Source: Nibrella saemangeumensis
GTDB taxonomy: Bacteria; Bacteroidota; Bacteroidia; Cytophagales; Spirosomataceae
Direction: 5' to 3'
Assembly: GCF_039541915.1 (NCBI RefSeq)
Contig: NZ_BAABHD010000026.1
Span: forward strand, 1-45,582
Length of the DNA: 45,582 nucleotides
Both the position numbers and the translations under genes were made by a program. The notes under the pieces are model-generated. The model worked only from the letters and a program-made list of their open reading frames with translations, had not been told where the DNA came from and did not search any database. Positions 34,536 through 43,287 of the stretch are shown here, piece after piece (the stretch's first letter is position 1; each line of letters begins with the position of its first letter).

Positions 34536-35434
34536 AACTAATCAAACTGATACTCTTTTCCCTCCTTATCCTACCTGCCCAGGCACAGGAGCTAAACTGT
34601 CAGGTGAACCTGAACTATGACCAGTTATTTGCCCAGCAGAAAACGGATTTCGCGTATTTCAACCAGTTGAAAAGCGTTATTACCGAGTTTATGAATACCC
34701 GGCGCTGGACCAACGACCAATATGGTCCTGCAGAACGGATCAACTGTGTGTTGAATATTAACCTGACCAAATCGGTATCACAGGGCGTGTTTGAGGGGAA
34801 CGCACAGATCGCAGTAACCCGACCTGTGTACGGAACTACCTATGAAACGCCTATTTTCAGCTACGTGGATCGGGCGTTCAACTTTGTCTGGCTACCGACA
34901 ACACCCGTCTTCTTCCGCGACAATGTTTACTCAGACGAGCTAACGTCGCTGATGGCTTTTTACGCCAATATTATTCTGGCGGCTGATTACGATAGCTTCA
35001 GCAAACAGGGAGGAAATGTATTCATTCAGAACGCTTACAATATTGTGAACCTGGCGCAGCAGAGTTCGCCAAACCCCTCCTGGCAGGCCAGTGGTGACCG
35101 CCGGAACCGCTATTGGCTCATCGAGAATATGCAGAGCCAGCAGTTGATCCCGTTCCGCGAAGGCTTCTATTCGTATCACCGGCTGGGCCTCGACAACTTC
35201 ACCAACAATCCAGTTCAGGTGCGCCAGCAGGTACTTGACTTACTGACCGTTATTCGCAACATTACCCAGCAGAAACCCAACGCCGTACTCCTCAACTCCT
35301 TTTTCGACGCCAAGTCCGAAGAATTATTTAACATTATGTTTGAAGGGACGCCGGTCGAACGTAAAAAAGCGTTTGATTTGCTGTCGTTTCTGGACCCGGC
35401 AAAAACCGAAGCGTACCGGAAGTTGCTTCGCTAA
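34532..35434 (+). CDS. porD: DUF4835 (PorD-like) T9SS-associated protein
   Basis: 300 residues. A cleavable signal (MKLIKLILFSLLILPAQAQ) precedes ELNCQVNLNYDQLF. The body matches the DUF4835 family (INCVLNINLTKS, RPVYGTTYETPIFSY, VWLPTTPVFFRDNVYSDELTSLMAFYANIILAADYDSF), which is a conserved Bacteroidetes periplasmic family now usually named PorD and linked to T9SS. The sequence match is from memory of the family, not a search. It starts on the ATGA of the coaBC stop, the usual neighbour order in the phylum. A 17-bp inverted repeat follows it before recN. Confidence 0.8.
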   Translation: MKLIKLILFSLLILPAQAQELNCQVNLNYDQLFAQQKTDFAYFNQLKSVITEFMNTRRWTNDQYGPAERINCVLNINLTKSVSQGVFEGNAQIAVTRPVYGTTYETPIFSYVDRAFNFVWLPTTPVFFRDNVYSDELTSLMAFYANIILAADYDSFSKQGGNVFIQNAYNIVNLAQQSSPNPSWQASGDRRNRYWLIENMQSQQLIPFREGFYSYHRLGLDNFTNNPVQVRQQVLDLLTVIRNITQQKPNAVLLNSFFDAKSEELFNIMFEGTPVERKKAFDLLSFLDPAKTEAYRKLLR

Positions 35435-35438
35435 AACT

Positions 35439-35515
35439 GTTTCAGGTTTCAAGTTCCATGTTCCATGTTAGACTGCCCAAGGAGCAGGCTTAACGTGAAA
35501 CTTCAAACCTGAAAC
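35439..35515. repeat. Intergenic inverted repeat
   Basis: 17-base arms (35439-35455 and 35499-35515) matching at 16 of 17 positions, with a 43-base loop containing a TTCCATG direct repeat. No T run follows. It could be a REP/MITE-like element or an RNA hairpin stabilising the upstream transcript. Confidence 0.65.
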
Positions 35516-35566
35516 GTGAAACTTAATCTCTGAACGGCGTTGTTAATGAAGTGAGGAGCCAATCGT

Positions 35567-37237
35567 ATGCTATCGCATCTGATTATAAAGAATTACGCAC
35601 TGATCGAACAACTCGAGATGGCGCCCGATCACGAGTTGAATATCATAACGGGCGAAACCGGCGCCGGTAAGTCAATTATGCTGGGGGCGATAGGCCTGCT
35701 GCTTGGCAACCGGGCCGACACACGAGTACTCTACAACCCCGAGCAGAAATGTGTGATTGAAGGCACGTATGAGGTATCGGGCTACGTCATCGAAACCATT
35801 TTTGAGGAAGAGGAACTTGACTACGCATCTACCTGCATCGTCCGGCGGGAAATTAGTCCGAGTGGCAAAACGCGGGCGTTCGTCAATGATACCCCTGTCA
35901 ATCTGGAAACCCTCCGGCGGGTAACCAGCCAACTCATGGACATTCACTCCCAGCATGACTCCATCCTGCTGGGCTCCAACGAATTTCAGTTGCAGATTGT
36001 GGACACCTATGCGCAGGACGACGAATTGCTGCGCCGGTATCGCGTCGACTATCAGGAATACCGGCAGAAGCAATCTGCCTTCGAGCAGCTTCATTCAGAA
36101 GCCAATGCCATGCGCCGGGAGTTCGACTACAATAACTTCCTGTATGAAGAACTGGCCAAAGCCCAATTACAGGCCGATGAACAGGAGTCACTGGAGCAGG
36201 AGCTGACTATTCTCGAAAATGCGGAGGAGATTAAAGAGCGGTTGCAACTGGCTTACGAATACCTTGATAATGCCGAGCAGTCGGTGGTGTCGTTTCTGAA
36301 GAGCACCGTCAGCAATCTCAACCACATCAGTAAGCTGTCTGACCAGTACCAGCAGTTGCAGGAGCGGGCACAGAGTACCCTGATCGAGCTTCGGGATCTG
36401 GCCGAGGAAATCAGCACGGAGCAGGATAATGTAGAAATAGACGACAGCCGCGCCGAAACCATCCGCGAGCGCCTGAACCTCATTTACCAACTCCAGACCA
36501 AGCACCAGGCCGCCGACATTGCCGAATTGCTAAGCCTACAGGCCGAACTGGAGCAGAAAGTAAGTAAGGTCTTAAACCTCGACGACGAACTGGCCGCGGC
36601 TAAGGCCCAGGCCGAAGCCGCCCGGAATAAACTTGACAATAGCGCCGAGAAGCTGTCGAAAGCGCGGCAAAAGGTCCTGAAGCCGATTGAAAAAGAAGTA
36701 GGTGCGCTGTTGCACGACCTGGGTATGCCGAATGCCTCGCTTCAAATCCAGTCCGATACCGGCAAACCTACGCCAACCGGTATTGATACGGTAAACTTCC
36801 TGTTCAGCGCAAACAAAGGTGTAAAGCCGCAGCAGTTGAAGAACGTAGCCTCGGGTGGTGAATTTTCCCGGCTGATGATGGCAATCAAATATATACTGGC
36901 CAGCAAGCGTTCGCTGCCAACCATCGTTTTTGATGAGATTGACACGGGTGTATCGGGCGAGATTGCGATCAAGATGGGGCACATGATGCGGGAAATGGCC
37001 AACAGTCACCAGATCATTGCCATCACGCACCTGCACCAGATAGCCGCTCAGGGCTCAGCCCACTATTTTGTGTATAAAGATCACTCGGCGGCTAAGACTG
37101 TCAGCCGGGTTAAGAAGCTCAGCCTTGAGGAACGTGTCACCGAAATTGCGCAGATGATTGGCGGTAAAAATCCCTCGCCCAGCGCCATCAACAACGCCCG
37201 CGAAATTCTGGCCCAGAACGCGCCGGCAGCCACCTGA
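35567..37237 (+). CDS. recN: DNA repair ATPase RecN
   Basis: 556 residues, SMC-like. Walker A is GETGAGKS (29-36). The ABC-type signature is ASGGEFSRLMMAIKYIL, and Walker B is TIVFDEIDTGVSG, followed by HQIIAITHLHQIAAQG, all hallmarks of RecN. Two long coiled-coil arms occupy about 150-370. RecN tethers DNA ends in double-strand break repair. The length is standard. It follows DUF4835 after the inverted repeat and is not overlapped. Confidence 0.96.
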   Translation: MLSHLIIKNYALIEQLEMAPDHELNIITGETGAGKSIMLGAIGLLLGNRADTRVLYNPEQKCVIEGTYEVSGYVIETIFEEEELDYASTCIVRREISPSGKTRAFVNDTPVNLETLRRVTSQLMDIHSQHDSILLGSNEFQLQIVDTYAQDDELLRRYRVDYQEYRQKQSAFEQLHSEANAMRREFDYNNFLYEELAKAQLQADEQESLEQELTILENAEEIKERLQLAYEYLDNAEQSVVSFLKSTVSNLNHISKLSDQYQQLQERAQSTLIELRDLAEEISTEQDNVEIDDSRAETIRERLNLIYQLQTKHQAADIAELLSLQAELEQKVSKVLNLDDELAAAKAQAEAARNKLDNSAEKLSKARQKVLKPIEKEVGALLHDLGMPNASLQIQSDTGKPTPTGIDTVNFLFSANKGVKPQQLKNVASGGEFSRLMMAIKYILASKRSLPTIVFDEIDTGVSGEIAIKMGHMMREMANSHQIIAITHLHQIAAQGSAHYFVYKDHSAAKTVSRVKKLSLEERVTEIAQMIGGKNPSPSAINNAREILAQNAPAAT

Positions 37238-37261
37238 CAACTGTTTATTACCTGTAAACCT

Positions 37262-37732
37262 ATGCTATCACTCCACCATTTCCTGTCTGTAACACCCATC
37301 GGAGCCACCGCTCTTCTTCTGAGCCTTACCGCCTGTTCAAACAATGACGGCGAAAGGGTTCAGGAGACCGAAAAAGAGGTATTAGCCATTCATGATGAAG
37401 TTATGCCCCGTCTTGACTCCGTGATGGTCCTCCGCAAACAGATCACCCAGCGGATCGACAGTCTCGACAAAGCCGGTGGCTCTACACAGGCAGCTTCTGC
37501 AACACTCCGTACCGATGACGAAAAATCGCAGTTGATGCTGCTGAGCCAGCGCCTGAGAGAGGCCGATAGCCTGATGATGGACTGGATGAGCCGGTACAAT
37601 GGCGACACGCTTAAGCAACTGGATCAGGCGCAGGCAGTACAGTATCTGGAACAGGAAAAAGAGAAAATCACCAATGTCAAAGATAAAATTAACAGCAGCA
37701 TTGCTGATGCCCGCCGGTACCTTGACGAGTAG
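37262..37732 (+). CDS. Coiled-coil lipoprotein of unknown function
   Basis: 156 residues. Lipoprotein signal with the lipobox LTAC (Cys at about 25). The rest is almost all charged helix (EKEVLAIHDEVMPRLDSVMVLRKQITQRIDSLDKAG, LLSQRLREADSLMMDWMSRY, KEKITNVKDKINSSIADARRYLDE), probably one or two coiled coils. I do not recognise an activity. Its 3' end overlaps the start of the SCO-family gene, so the two are probably cotranscribed. Confidence 0.7.
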   Translation: MLSLHHFLSVTPIGATALLLSLTACSNNDGERVQETEKEVLAIHDEVMPRLDSVMVLRKQITQRIDSLDKAGGSTQAASATLRTDDEKSQLMLLSQRLREADSLMMDWMSRYNGDTLKQLDQAQAVQYLEQEKEKITNVKDKINSSIADARRYLDE

Positions 37733-38363
37733 TCTGGTTATAATGGCTGGCCTGCTACTGGCTTTAACTAGCTGTGGCCCATCAACGAATCGCCTGCCGG
37801 TTCTGGGCGAAAAACAAGCCGTAAAAAAAACGGTGAACGGCCGGGACGTTGTCGATTCGGTTGACCATACCATCCCAAATTTCCGCTTCGTCAGCCAATA
37901 TAACGACACGGTAACGGCCAACACACTCGACGATAAGGTTTACGTTGCCGATTTCTTTTTTGTCAACTGCCCCACCATCTGTCCTAAAATGAAAACGCAG
38001 ATGAAGCGGGTATATGACCGGTTTAAGGATAATCCGGAGGTGATGATGCTCTCCCATACTATCGATCCCGAGCATGACTCGGTAGCAGTATTGAAGGAGT
38101 TTGCGGATAATCTGGGTGTTACGGGTCGTCAGTGGCTGTTTGTCACGGGGCTTAAAGAAGATATTTACGAGATCGGTCAGAAAAGCTATATGGTGACGGC
38201 GGCCGAAGACAAAACAGCACCGGGCGGTGTGGTCCACAGCGGAGCCTTTATCCTGGTCGATAAGGAAAAACGCGTTCGGGGGGTGTACGATGGCACTACG
38301 GAAGAAGGCGTTGACAAACTAATGGGCGATATTGATAAGCTGCTGGCGGAGTATAAGCAATGA
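37674..38363 (+). CDS. SCO-family copper chaperone lipoprotein
   Basis: 229 residues from ATG at 37674, overlapping the previous gene by 59 bases. A later ATG at 37743 gives a shorter, less charged signal, and an earlier ATG at 37599 adds an implausible leader. Lipobox LTSC with Cys at 34. The thioredoxin-like SCO1/SenC fold is shown by the copper-binding CPTIC (C99 and C103), the DPEHDS region and His188 in GGVVHSGAFILVDKEKRVRGVY. SCO proteins deliver copper to, or reduce, the CuA site of cytochrome oxidase. The stop overlaps the cytochrome gene start (ATGA). Confidence 0.92.
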   Translation: MSKIKLTAALLMPAGTLTSSLVIMAGLLLALTSCGPSTNRLPVLGEKQAVKKTVNGRDVVDSVDHTIPNFRFVSQYNDTVTANTLDDKVYVADFFFVNCPTICPKMKTQMKRVYDRFKDNPEVMMLSHTIDPEHDSVAVLKEFADNLGVTGRQWLFVTGLKEDIYEIGQKSYMVTAAEDKTAPGGVVHSGAFILVDKEKRVRGVYDGTTEEGVDKLMGDIDKLLAEYKQ

Positions 38364-38782
38364 GAGAGACAGTTTGGATCAGTTTCGTGTTTGGGTTTGT
38401 TCTTCTCTTCATTGGATGCCAGAGTCAGGAAGAAATAAAGCGGCAGAAATACATTACCGAGGGTAAGCAACTGTATAAGACCTATTGCGCCAACTGCCAC
38501 CAGCCGGATGGCACCGGGTTGGCCAACCTTTACCCGCCCCTCAACGGCTCTGATTACCTGGTGAAAAAAGACAGCGTCATTTGCCTGATCCGGCATGGTC
38601 AGCAGGGGCCAATAGTGGTGAATGGTCAGCCTTACAACCGGATTATGCCCGCTAACCCCCAGTTGAGCGAACTGGAAATAGCGGAAATCGTTACGTACAT
38701 TTACAATAAATGGGGGAACGAAAAAGTTGTCACCGATATAAAAACAGTTCGGAACCAATTGAACAAATGCCCAAAGCCCTAA
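38360..38782 (+). CDS. Monohaem cytochrome c lipoprotein
   Basis: 140 residues. Lipoprotein signal ending FIGC (Cys20). A class I cytochrome c fold follows, with haem site CANCH (C43, C46, H47), then DGTGLANLYPPLNGS, and the axial Met likely Met96 in NRIMPANPQLSELEIAEIVTYIYNKWGN. Periplasmic electron carrier, likely serving the oxidase assembled with the upstream SCO protein. The stop codon lies within a 62-bp perfect palindrome. Confidence 0.92.
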   Translation: MRETVWISFVFGFVLLFIGCQSQEEIKRQKYITEGKQLYKTYCANCHQPDGTGLANLYPPLNGSDYLVKKDSVICLIRHGQQGPIVVNGQPYNRIMPANPQLSELEIAEIVTYIYNKWGNEKVVTDIKTVRNQLNKCPKP

Positions 38783-38834
38783 AACAAAACAGCCCCACTT
38801 CAATTGAAGTGGGGCTGTTTTGTTTTAGGGCTTT
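38773..38834. terminator. 62-bp perfect palindrome, bidirectional terminator
   Basis: A perfect inverted repeat with 31-base arms (38773-38803 and 38804-38834), centred on CAATTG. It contains the cytochrome stop codon (38780-38782) and ends three bases before the lptC stop. GC-rich inner arms (AGCCCCACTT) and T-rich outer tails on both strands suit a terminator for both convergent genes. Confidence 0.85.
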
Positions 38835-38837
38835 AAG

Positions 38838-39395
38838 TTAAAATCCGCCCCCCCCTTCAATATTAAAGATACCTGTCGGTTTGCGGATCGAATACTGGGA
38901 GAAATCCTGGTTGGCATCCAGGCCAATACCTTTAAGGGTTTCTCCAGAACTTTTACTGATAACGGTAACGGGTTTTTCGGTATACACCTTTTTCGTGTTT
39001 GGATTCCAGTTTAGCTCGTTGGTCATCAATTTCTCCTGTTTCTGCTTGTTAATAACCTCCACATTACCCATTACGGTGTACAGATCCTTAGTCCGGTCGT
39101 AACGCCCGGAATCAGACCGCAGGCTAGTAACTTCCGCACCGTTCTCGTCAAAAAAGCTGATATTGACAGTCTCCGGGTATTTTCGGTCGTCGTTCTGATA
39201 GCGCAACTGTTTAGCGGTCGTCATCTTTACCTTCAACTTAGCCGCTTCGCTATACAACATCTGCACATTGTTAATTTCCTCAATTGGCCCGGTATACGGT
39301 TTTACTTTCTTGTTTGCTTTTTCCTCCTCACAGCTACTAAAGCTCAAGAGGCTGCCAACAGCAAGACCGGCCATTATGAAAGACTTAACACGCAT
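38838..39395 (-). CDS. lptC: LPS export periplasmic protein LptC
   Basis: 185 residues. Lipoprotein signal (MRVKSFIMAGLAVGSLLSFSSC, Cys22). LptC-like beta jelly-roll: NVQMLYSEAAKLKVKMTTAKQL, VNISFFDENGAEVTSLRSDSGRYD, DLYTVMGNVEVINKQKQEKLMTNELNWNP, KVYTEKPVTVISKSSG. In Bacteroidetes LptC receives LPS from LptB2FG and passes it to LptA-like proteins. The end is a Gly-rich tail. It is downstream of the outer-membrane protein gene on the same strand after a 91-bp gap, with coaX beyond, a group seen in many Cytophagales. Confidence 0.85.
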   Translation of the reverse strand: MRVKSFIMAGLAVGSLLSFSSCEEEKANKKVKPYTGPIEEINNVQMLYSEAAKLKVKMTTAKQLRYQNDDRKYPETVNISFFDENGAEVTSLRSDSGRYDRTKDLYTVMGNVEVINKQKQEKLMTNELNWNPNTKKVYTEKPVTVISKSSGETLKGIGLDANQDFSQYSIRKPTGIFNIEGGGGF

Positions 39396-39486
39396 ACGAG
39401 TTTTTATTGGCTTCTGAAACGATAAGGGTTATACCTCTCAGAGAGAACGTTACCGTACCTTAATAAGTTTGTCTGAACCCGACCGA

Positions 39487-40788
39487 TTAATCAATGACCG
39501 GTTTACGGAACCACAGGTCATTCAGGGAGAAGCCCAGGGAAATCCGGATGTAGCGCTCCCGAATCTGCGAACCGATCAGGGCACCACGCTGTCCCCCGAC
39601 AATAGCCAGGTTAACATGGTTGACCAGATAAGCGCCCACCGGCAGCGAAACACCCAGGCTCCCGTTGATATCATTCAATTGGCGGCCATCAACGGCATAG
39701 GGTGTTTTGTTATACTGAAAACCGGCCCGGTAAGAGACCAGATCCCAATAGCGGGTAGAAGTGCTCTTCGGTGTAAACTCCACACCAGCCGCTACGTGCA
39801 GGGCATCGCGCAGGTTACCCGGTTGGTCACTAATGGTGCGAAACTGACTCCATGGCTGAAGCCCAACGTCTACCCCAACCATGAATTGGTTATTACGCTC
39901 AATACTGACGCCAAACTGCATGTTCCGGGGCAGGGTAGCCGCCCCGGTCTGGTTGATCCGGAGCGTATCGGGAGCCGATAAACTCTGGCCGCTCAGTACC
40001 TGCTGGTAAATATCAGTCTCGCGGGCTCTTACCCGCGTTTGTGGGTCAACGGTGGCACCCAGATTAAGGGTCCAGTTTTCGCTCAGCTTAGGACGCCAGG
40101 CGGCTCCGAGTCGCCAGACAATATCGCTGTAATTAATCCGATCAATGCGGGTCACCTGCACATCGGTTGCCGAGTTAATCAACACCCGCGAATCGGAATT
40201 GTTGGTAAGGTTGCCGAACAGATACGACATTTCGGCTCCCAGGTAAATATTCTTCCAGAGCCGGACGCCATTGGAGAATGATGCCTTATTGATAGCTCCC
40301 CGGCCGGAGTAGGTGTACTCTGCTTCATAGATGGTGCCGGGAATACGTCCGTACTGACGGGTTTGATAGTCGACATAGGTGTACGGCCGCAGACTTATTG
40401 CCATGTTCCACCGCGAAGAAGCCGGAAAAGCCAAGGCCAGATAACTCAGGTTTGCCCCAAAATCGCGCTGTGATTGCTGCGCATCCAGGACACGCTGGCC
40501 CAACTGCTTGGACTGCCCCAGCAGGCCAACTTCAAAGACGGTAAACCGCGACCGGCGGGCCAGCAGGGCCGGATTCTGACTGTTCAGATAGAAAGGACTG
40601 GCATAACTGACACCGATACCGCCCATACCCAGGTTAGTGACATTGGCCTGTCCCAGCGGCTCACCAATACCCAGAGCCGAATAAGGAGAGTTTCCAAAAC
40701 CCTGCGCCATAGCGGCCGGCGCGGCCAGCGACATGGCCAGTAAACTTATCTGCGCAACTCTGCTTACTCGCTTGTAATTATTTGACAT
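39487..40788 (-). CDS. Outer-membrane beta-barrel protein
   Basis: 433 residues. The signal peptide ends near residue 28 (AAMAQ). The mature part has the aromatic, alternating strands of an outer-membrane barrel (NMAISLRPYTYVDYQT, NIYLGAEMSYLFGNL, WTLNLGATVDPQTRVRA, NMQFGVSIERNNQFMVGVDVGLQ, YIRISLGFSLNDLWF), similar to FadL/OmpP1-type proteins in general pattern. The N-terminus (GFGNSPYSALGIGEPLGQANVTNLGMGGIGVSY) resembles many Bacteroidetes barrel proteins. Function unknown. It starts 11 bases inside the end of coaX (40778-40788), indicating cotranslation, and lptC follows. Confidence 0.82.
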   Translation of the reverse strand: MSNNYKRVSRVAQISLLAMSLAAPAAMAQGFGNSPYSALGIGEPLGQANVTNLGMGGIGVSYASPFYLNSQNPALLARRSRFTVFEVGLLGQSKQLGQRVLDAQQSQRDFGANLSYLALAFPASSRWNMAISLRPYTYVDYQTRQYGRIPGTIYEAEYTYSGRGAINKASFSNGVRLWKNIYLGAEMSYLFGNLTNNSDSRVLINSATDVQVTRIDRINYSDIVWRLGAAWRPKLSENWTLNLGATVDPQTRVRARETDIYQQVLSGQSLSAPDTLRINQTGAATLPRNMQFGVSIERNNQFMVGVDVGLQPWSQFRTISDQPGNLRDALHVAAGVEFTPKSTSTRYWDLVSYRAGFQYNKTPYAVDGRQLNDINGSLGVSLPVGAYLVNHVNLAIVGGQRGALIGSQIRERYIRISLGFSLNDLWFRKPVID

Positions 40789-41545
40789 TATGTTCTAAAA
40801 TACGATTCAAACCGATCAGCACCACCTCCGGCACTACAAATATGGGGGGTTTCAGACGACTTTCAAAAAACAGGGCATCCCCCCCGCAAACAACTACCTT
40901 TATATTGGGCCGTTCGCTGCGGTGGGCCGCAATAATTCCGTTCAGTTCAAACAACATACCGTTGATAGCTCCGCTCTGCATCGCCTGATGCGTATTCTTT
41001 CCAATCAGCGCCGGTAAATCCCGGACTGCCTGTAAATCCGGTTCAATCAGCGGCAAACGTTCGGTGAACACATGCATTCCCCGAAAACGCATTCGCAGGC
41101 CGGGCGATATCAGTCCGCCCCGAAATACTCCTCCCTGATCGACCACATCGGCTGTAATGCAGGTCCCCATGTCAATAACCAGGCAGTCTTCTCCCGGAAA
41201 TAATACCGTAGCGCCAACGCCAGCCGCTACACGGTCGGTACCCAGGGTAAGAGGGGTATCATAATCGATAGACACCGGTACGGATGTTGTATTATCGAAA
41301 ATCAGCCAGTGCGTTGTTTCTGTAATGGTTTCACCCAGTTCAGCCACCTGAGCGCGAAGTTCCTCACCGGGCCGGCTTGTCGAGGATACGATCACCTGGT
41401 CGGGTTGACGGCCGTTCCGGACCTGCTGCCGCAACAAGTCGCGAAAGTTGTCGGGTGACACATGATACCGCGATTCAGTCAATACTGACCCCTCAAACCA
41501 ACCTAACTTCAGGGATGAATTTCCCCAGTCAACAACCAGATTCAT
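40778..41545 (-). CDS. coaX: Type III pantothenate kinase
   Basis: 255 residues. Phosphorylates pantothenate, the first step to coenzyme A. Type III features: the N-terminal VVDWGNSSLKLG, LGTDRVAAGVGA, IDMGTCITADVVDQGGVFRGGLISPGLRMRFRGMH and the C-terminal VVVCGGDALFFE. It complements coaBC in this window. The start is ATG at 41545. The end overlaps the outer-membrane protein start. It is divergent from the mechanosensitive channel. Confidence 0.93.
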   Translation of the reverse strand: MNLVVDWGNSSLKLGWFEGSVLTESRYHVSPDNFRDLLRQQVRNGRQPDQVIVSSTSRPGEELRAQVAELGETITETTHWLIFDNTTSVPVSIDYDTPLTLGTDRVAAGVGATVLFPGEDCLVIDMGTCITADVVDQGGVFRGGLISPGLRMRFRGMHVFTERLPLIEPDLQAVRDLPALIGKNTHQAMQSGAINGMLFELNGIIAAHRSERPNIKVVVCGGDALFFESRLKPPIFVVPEVVLIGLNRILEHNVK

Positions 41546-41647
41546 ACCAGGCTACCTCTGTTTAAACGTTTAGAAGACGTGCAAAAATTGTAAATAGCAA
41601 CCGTTTTTAACCAATTTTAACAAGACAAAAATCCACACCCACCTTAT

Positions 41648-42775
41648 ATGGACTCCCTTCAGGACTGGATACAGCGGGAATTATCCGGCAATACCCTGAC
41701 CGGGTTAATCTGGTTTACCGGTATACTGCTCTCCTGTCTGTTTCTGCGCAAGATCCTTGCCCAATTCATCGGGAGGCTGTTCTACCAGCTCTTCCGCCGG
41801 GAAATCCATGGCGTTCCCATTACGGAGTTCCTGCGACTCATGCGCCCACCCATTGAGTGGCTAATCCTGCTGATTCTTATTTACATTGCCTTTGCCCAAC
41901 TGACACTTCCTGCTTCCTGGCGCTTAGAACCGAAAGAATCGTTTGGCTTTCAAATGGCCATTTACCGGGGTTACCAGACCATTATTATGGTTGTTCTCAC
42001 CTGGATGGGTATTCGGGCCGTTAAAGTAATGGGCCTGTTTTTCCAGAAGCGGGCTGAGCATGCAGAAAACAAACCAATGAGCCAACTGATACCCTTCATA
42101 CGAGATCTTATCATTCTGCTCGTTTTTATGATAGGGTTATTTACGACGCTCGATCTGGTCTACAACGTCAACGTACTCGCTCTGGTTACCAGCCTCGGTA
42201 TTGGCGGATTAGCCATTGCGCTGGCGGCCCGCGAAACCCTCGAAAACCTCTTTGCGTCATTTGCCATTCTGCTCGACAGGCCCTTTGTGGCCGGCGAAGC
42301 GGTCAGTGTGGGCGGTATTAGCGGCAGCGTCGAGCAAATTGGTTTCCGCAGCACCCGCATCCGCACCGACGACGGCAGTCTGGTTTCTGTTCCTAACCGG
42401 CTGATGATTAACCAATCGCTCGATAATCTGACGCAGCGCCGGCTGCGCCGGGGCCGATATTACATCCGGCTGGCCTATGACACCTCCACCGAAACACTAC
42501 GTAATGTTGTCGCCGGCATTCAGCAGTTAATTGATACGCACGAAATGACCAAAACGGACCGGGGCTATGTCAGGTTTGAGACCTTCGGGGAGAGTTCCCT
42601 CGACATTCTGGTCGTCTATTTTGTGGCAACGGCTGATGCGCAACAGTACCACCAGATCCGCGAAGAAATAAATTTTGCCATCATTGACCTTGTTCACCAG
42701 AGCGGAGCCCGGTTTGCCTTTCCGACACAAACGCAGTATCTGCGGGATTTATCGAGGGAGACGCTGGACTCATAA
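41648..42775 (+). CDS. MscS-family mechanosensitive channel
   Basis: 375 residues with about five membrane helices. The pore-lining helix is Gly/Ala-rich (LALVTSLGIGGLAIALAA, about residues 176-193) and is followed by RETLENLFASFAILLDRPF and the conserved beta domain (GEAVSVGGISGSVEQIGFRSTRIRTDDGSLVSVPNRLM). A long N-terminal membrane part precedes the pore. These channels release solutes on osmotic downshock. The gene is divergent from coaX; the rho leader follows. Confidence 0.92.
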   Translation: MDSLQDWIQRELSGNTLTGLIWFTGILLSCLFLRKILAQFIGRLFYQLFRREIHGVPITEFLRLMRPPIEWLILLILIYIAFAQLTLPASWRLEPKESFGFQMAIYRGYQTIIMVVLTWMGIRAVKVMGLFFQKRAEHAENKPMSQLIPFIRDLIILLVFMIGLFTTLDLVYNVNVLALVTSLGIGGLAIALAARETLENLFASFAILLDRPFVAGEAVSVGGISGSVEQIGFRSTRIRTDDGSLVSVPNRLMINQSLDNLTQRRLRRGRYYIRLAYDTSTETLRNVVAGIQQLIDTHEMTKTDRGYVRFETFGESSLDILVVYFVATADAQQYHQIREEINFAIIDLVHQSGARFAFPTQTQYLRDLSRETLDS

Positions 42776-43287
42776 GTAGTTTTGAGGTGCGGGATTCAAC
42801 GAACCGGGGACCGGAACTCTTTCCGGGTGTAGCACGTTTCAGTAATAGATTATCAATATTCTTATTGCCTCTCGAAAAACATTCTGAAATTAAAAGCGTT
42901 GTATTGACAATGGCGATGAGTTAATTTATCTTTGCTCACACAGTTCTGTGGGCAGCGACCAATCAACTCACCGCTAGAGCGGACGCTGACCGTCATTCCG
43001 GCGGATCTTCCAGTAATTTTCAGGATACATTTAAACTTGAACACCGCACGACGGACCGTCAAACTGGCGGCTCATCGTTTTGAACTACCACCGTTATCAG
43101 GCAGTTGGGTTAGTGACCCGGTCAGGCAAGCCACTTCTTTTTACATAATTGATGTTGTTTACGTATAATTAACTAACCCTCAAGAGCCTCCGCCCTGCGT
43201 TGACAGGTTTACAGCGATCGGCAACTCGTTACTTTCCATCGATCACTATTTCACATGTAGCAAGATCAACTTGCTAGTCAGTACTGT
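42776..43287 (+). other. 512-bp spacer with rho promoter and leader
   Basis: Holds the exact promoter at 42904-42934 and about 345 nt of untranslated leader. I see no convincing coding frame. The leader has a CACAG/CTGTG hairpin near the start and a perfect seven-bp stem (TAGCAAG at 43258-43264 with CTTGCTA at 43270-43276) 11 bases before the rho ATG. Confidence 0.6.
42904..42934 (+). promoter_or_regulatory. Promoter of rho
   Basis: TTGACA at 42904-42909, then 17 bases (20 from TTG) and TATCTTTG at 42927-42934, matching both the Bacteroidetes -33/-7 pattern and its spacing. Start predicted near 42941. Confidence 0.8.

Noticed and set aside
42932..43168. 78-residue frame in the rho leader
   Set aside because: It would start at a TTG inside the promoter box itself and its product shows no pattern; leader RNA is likelier.
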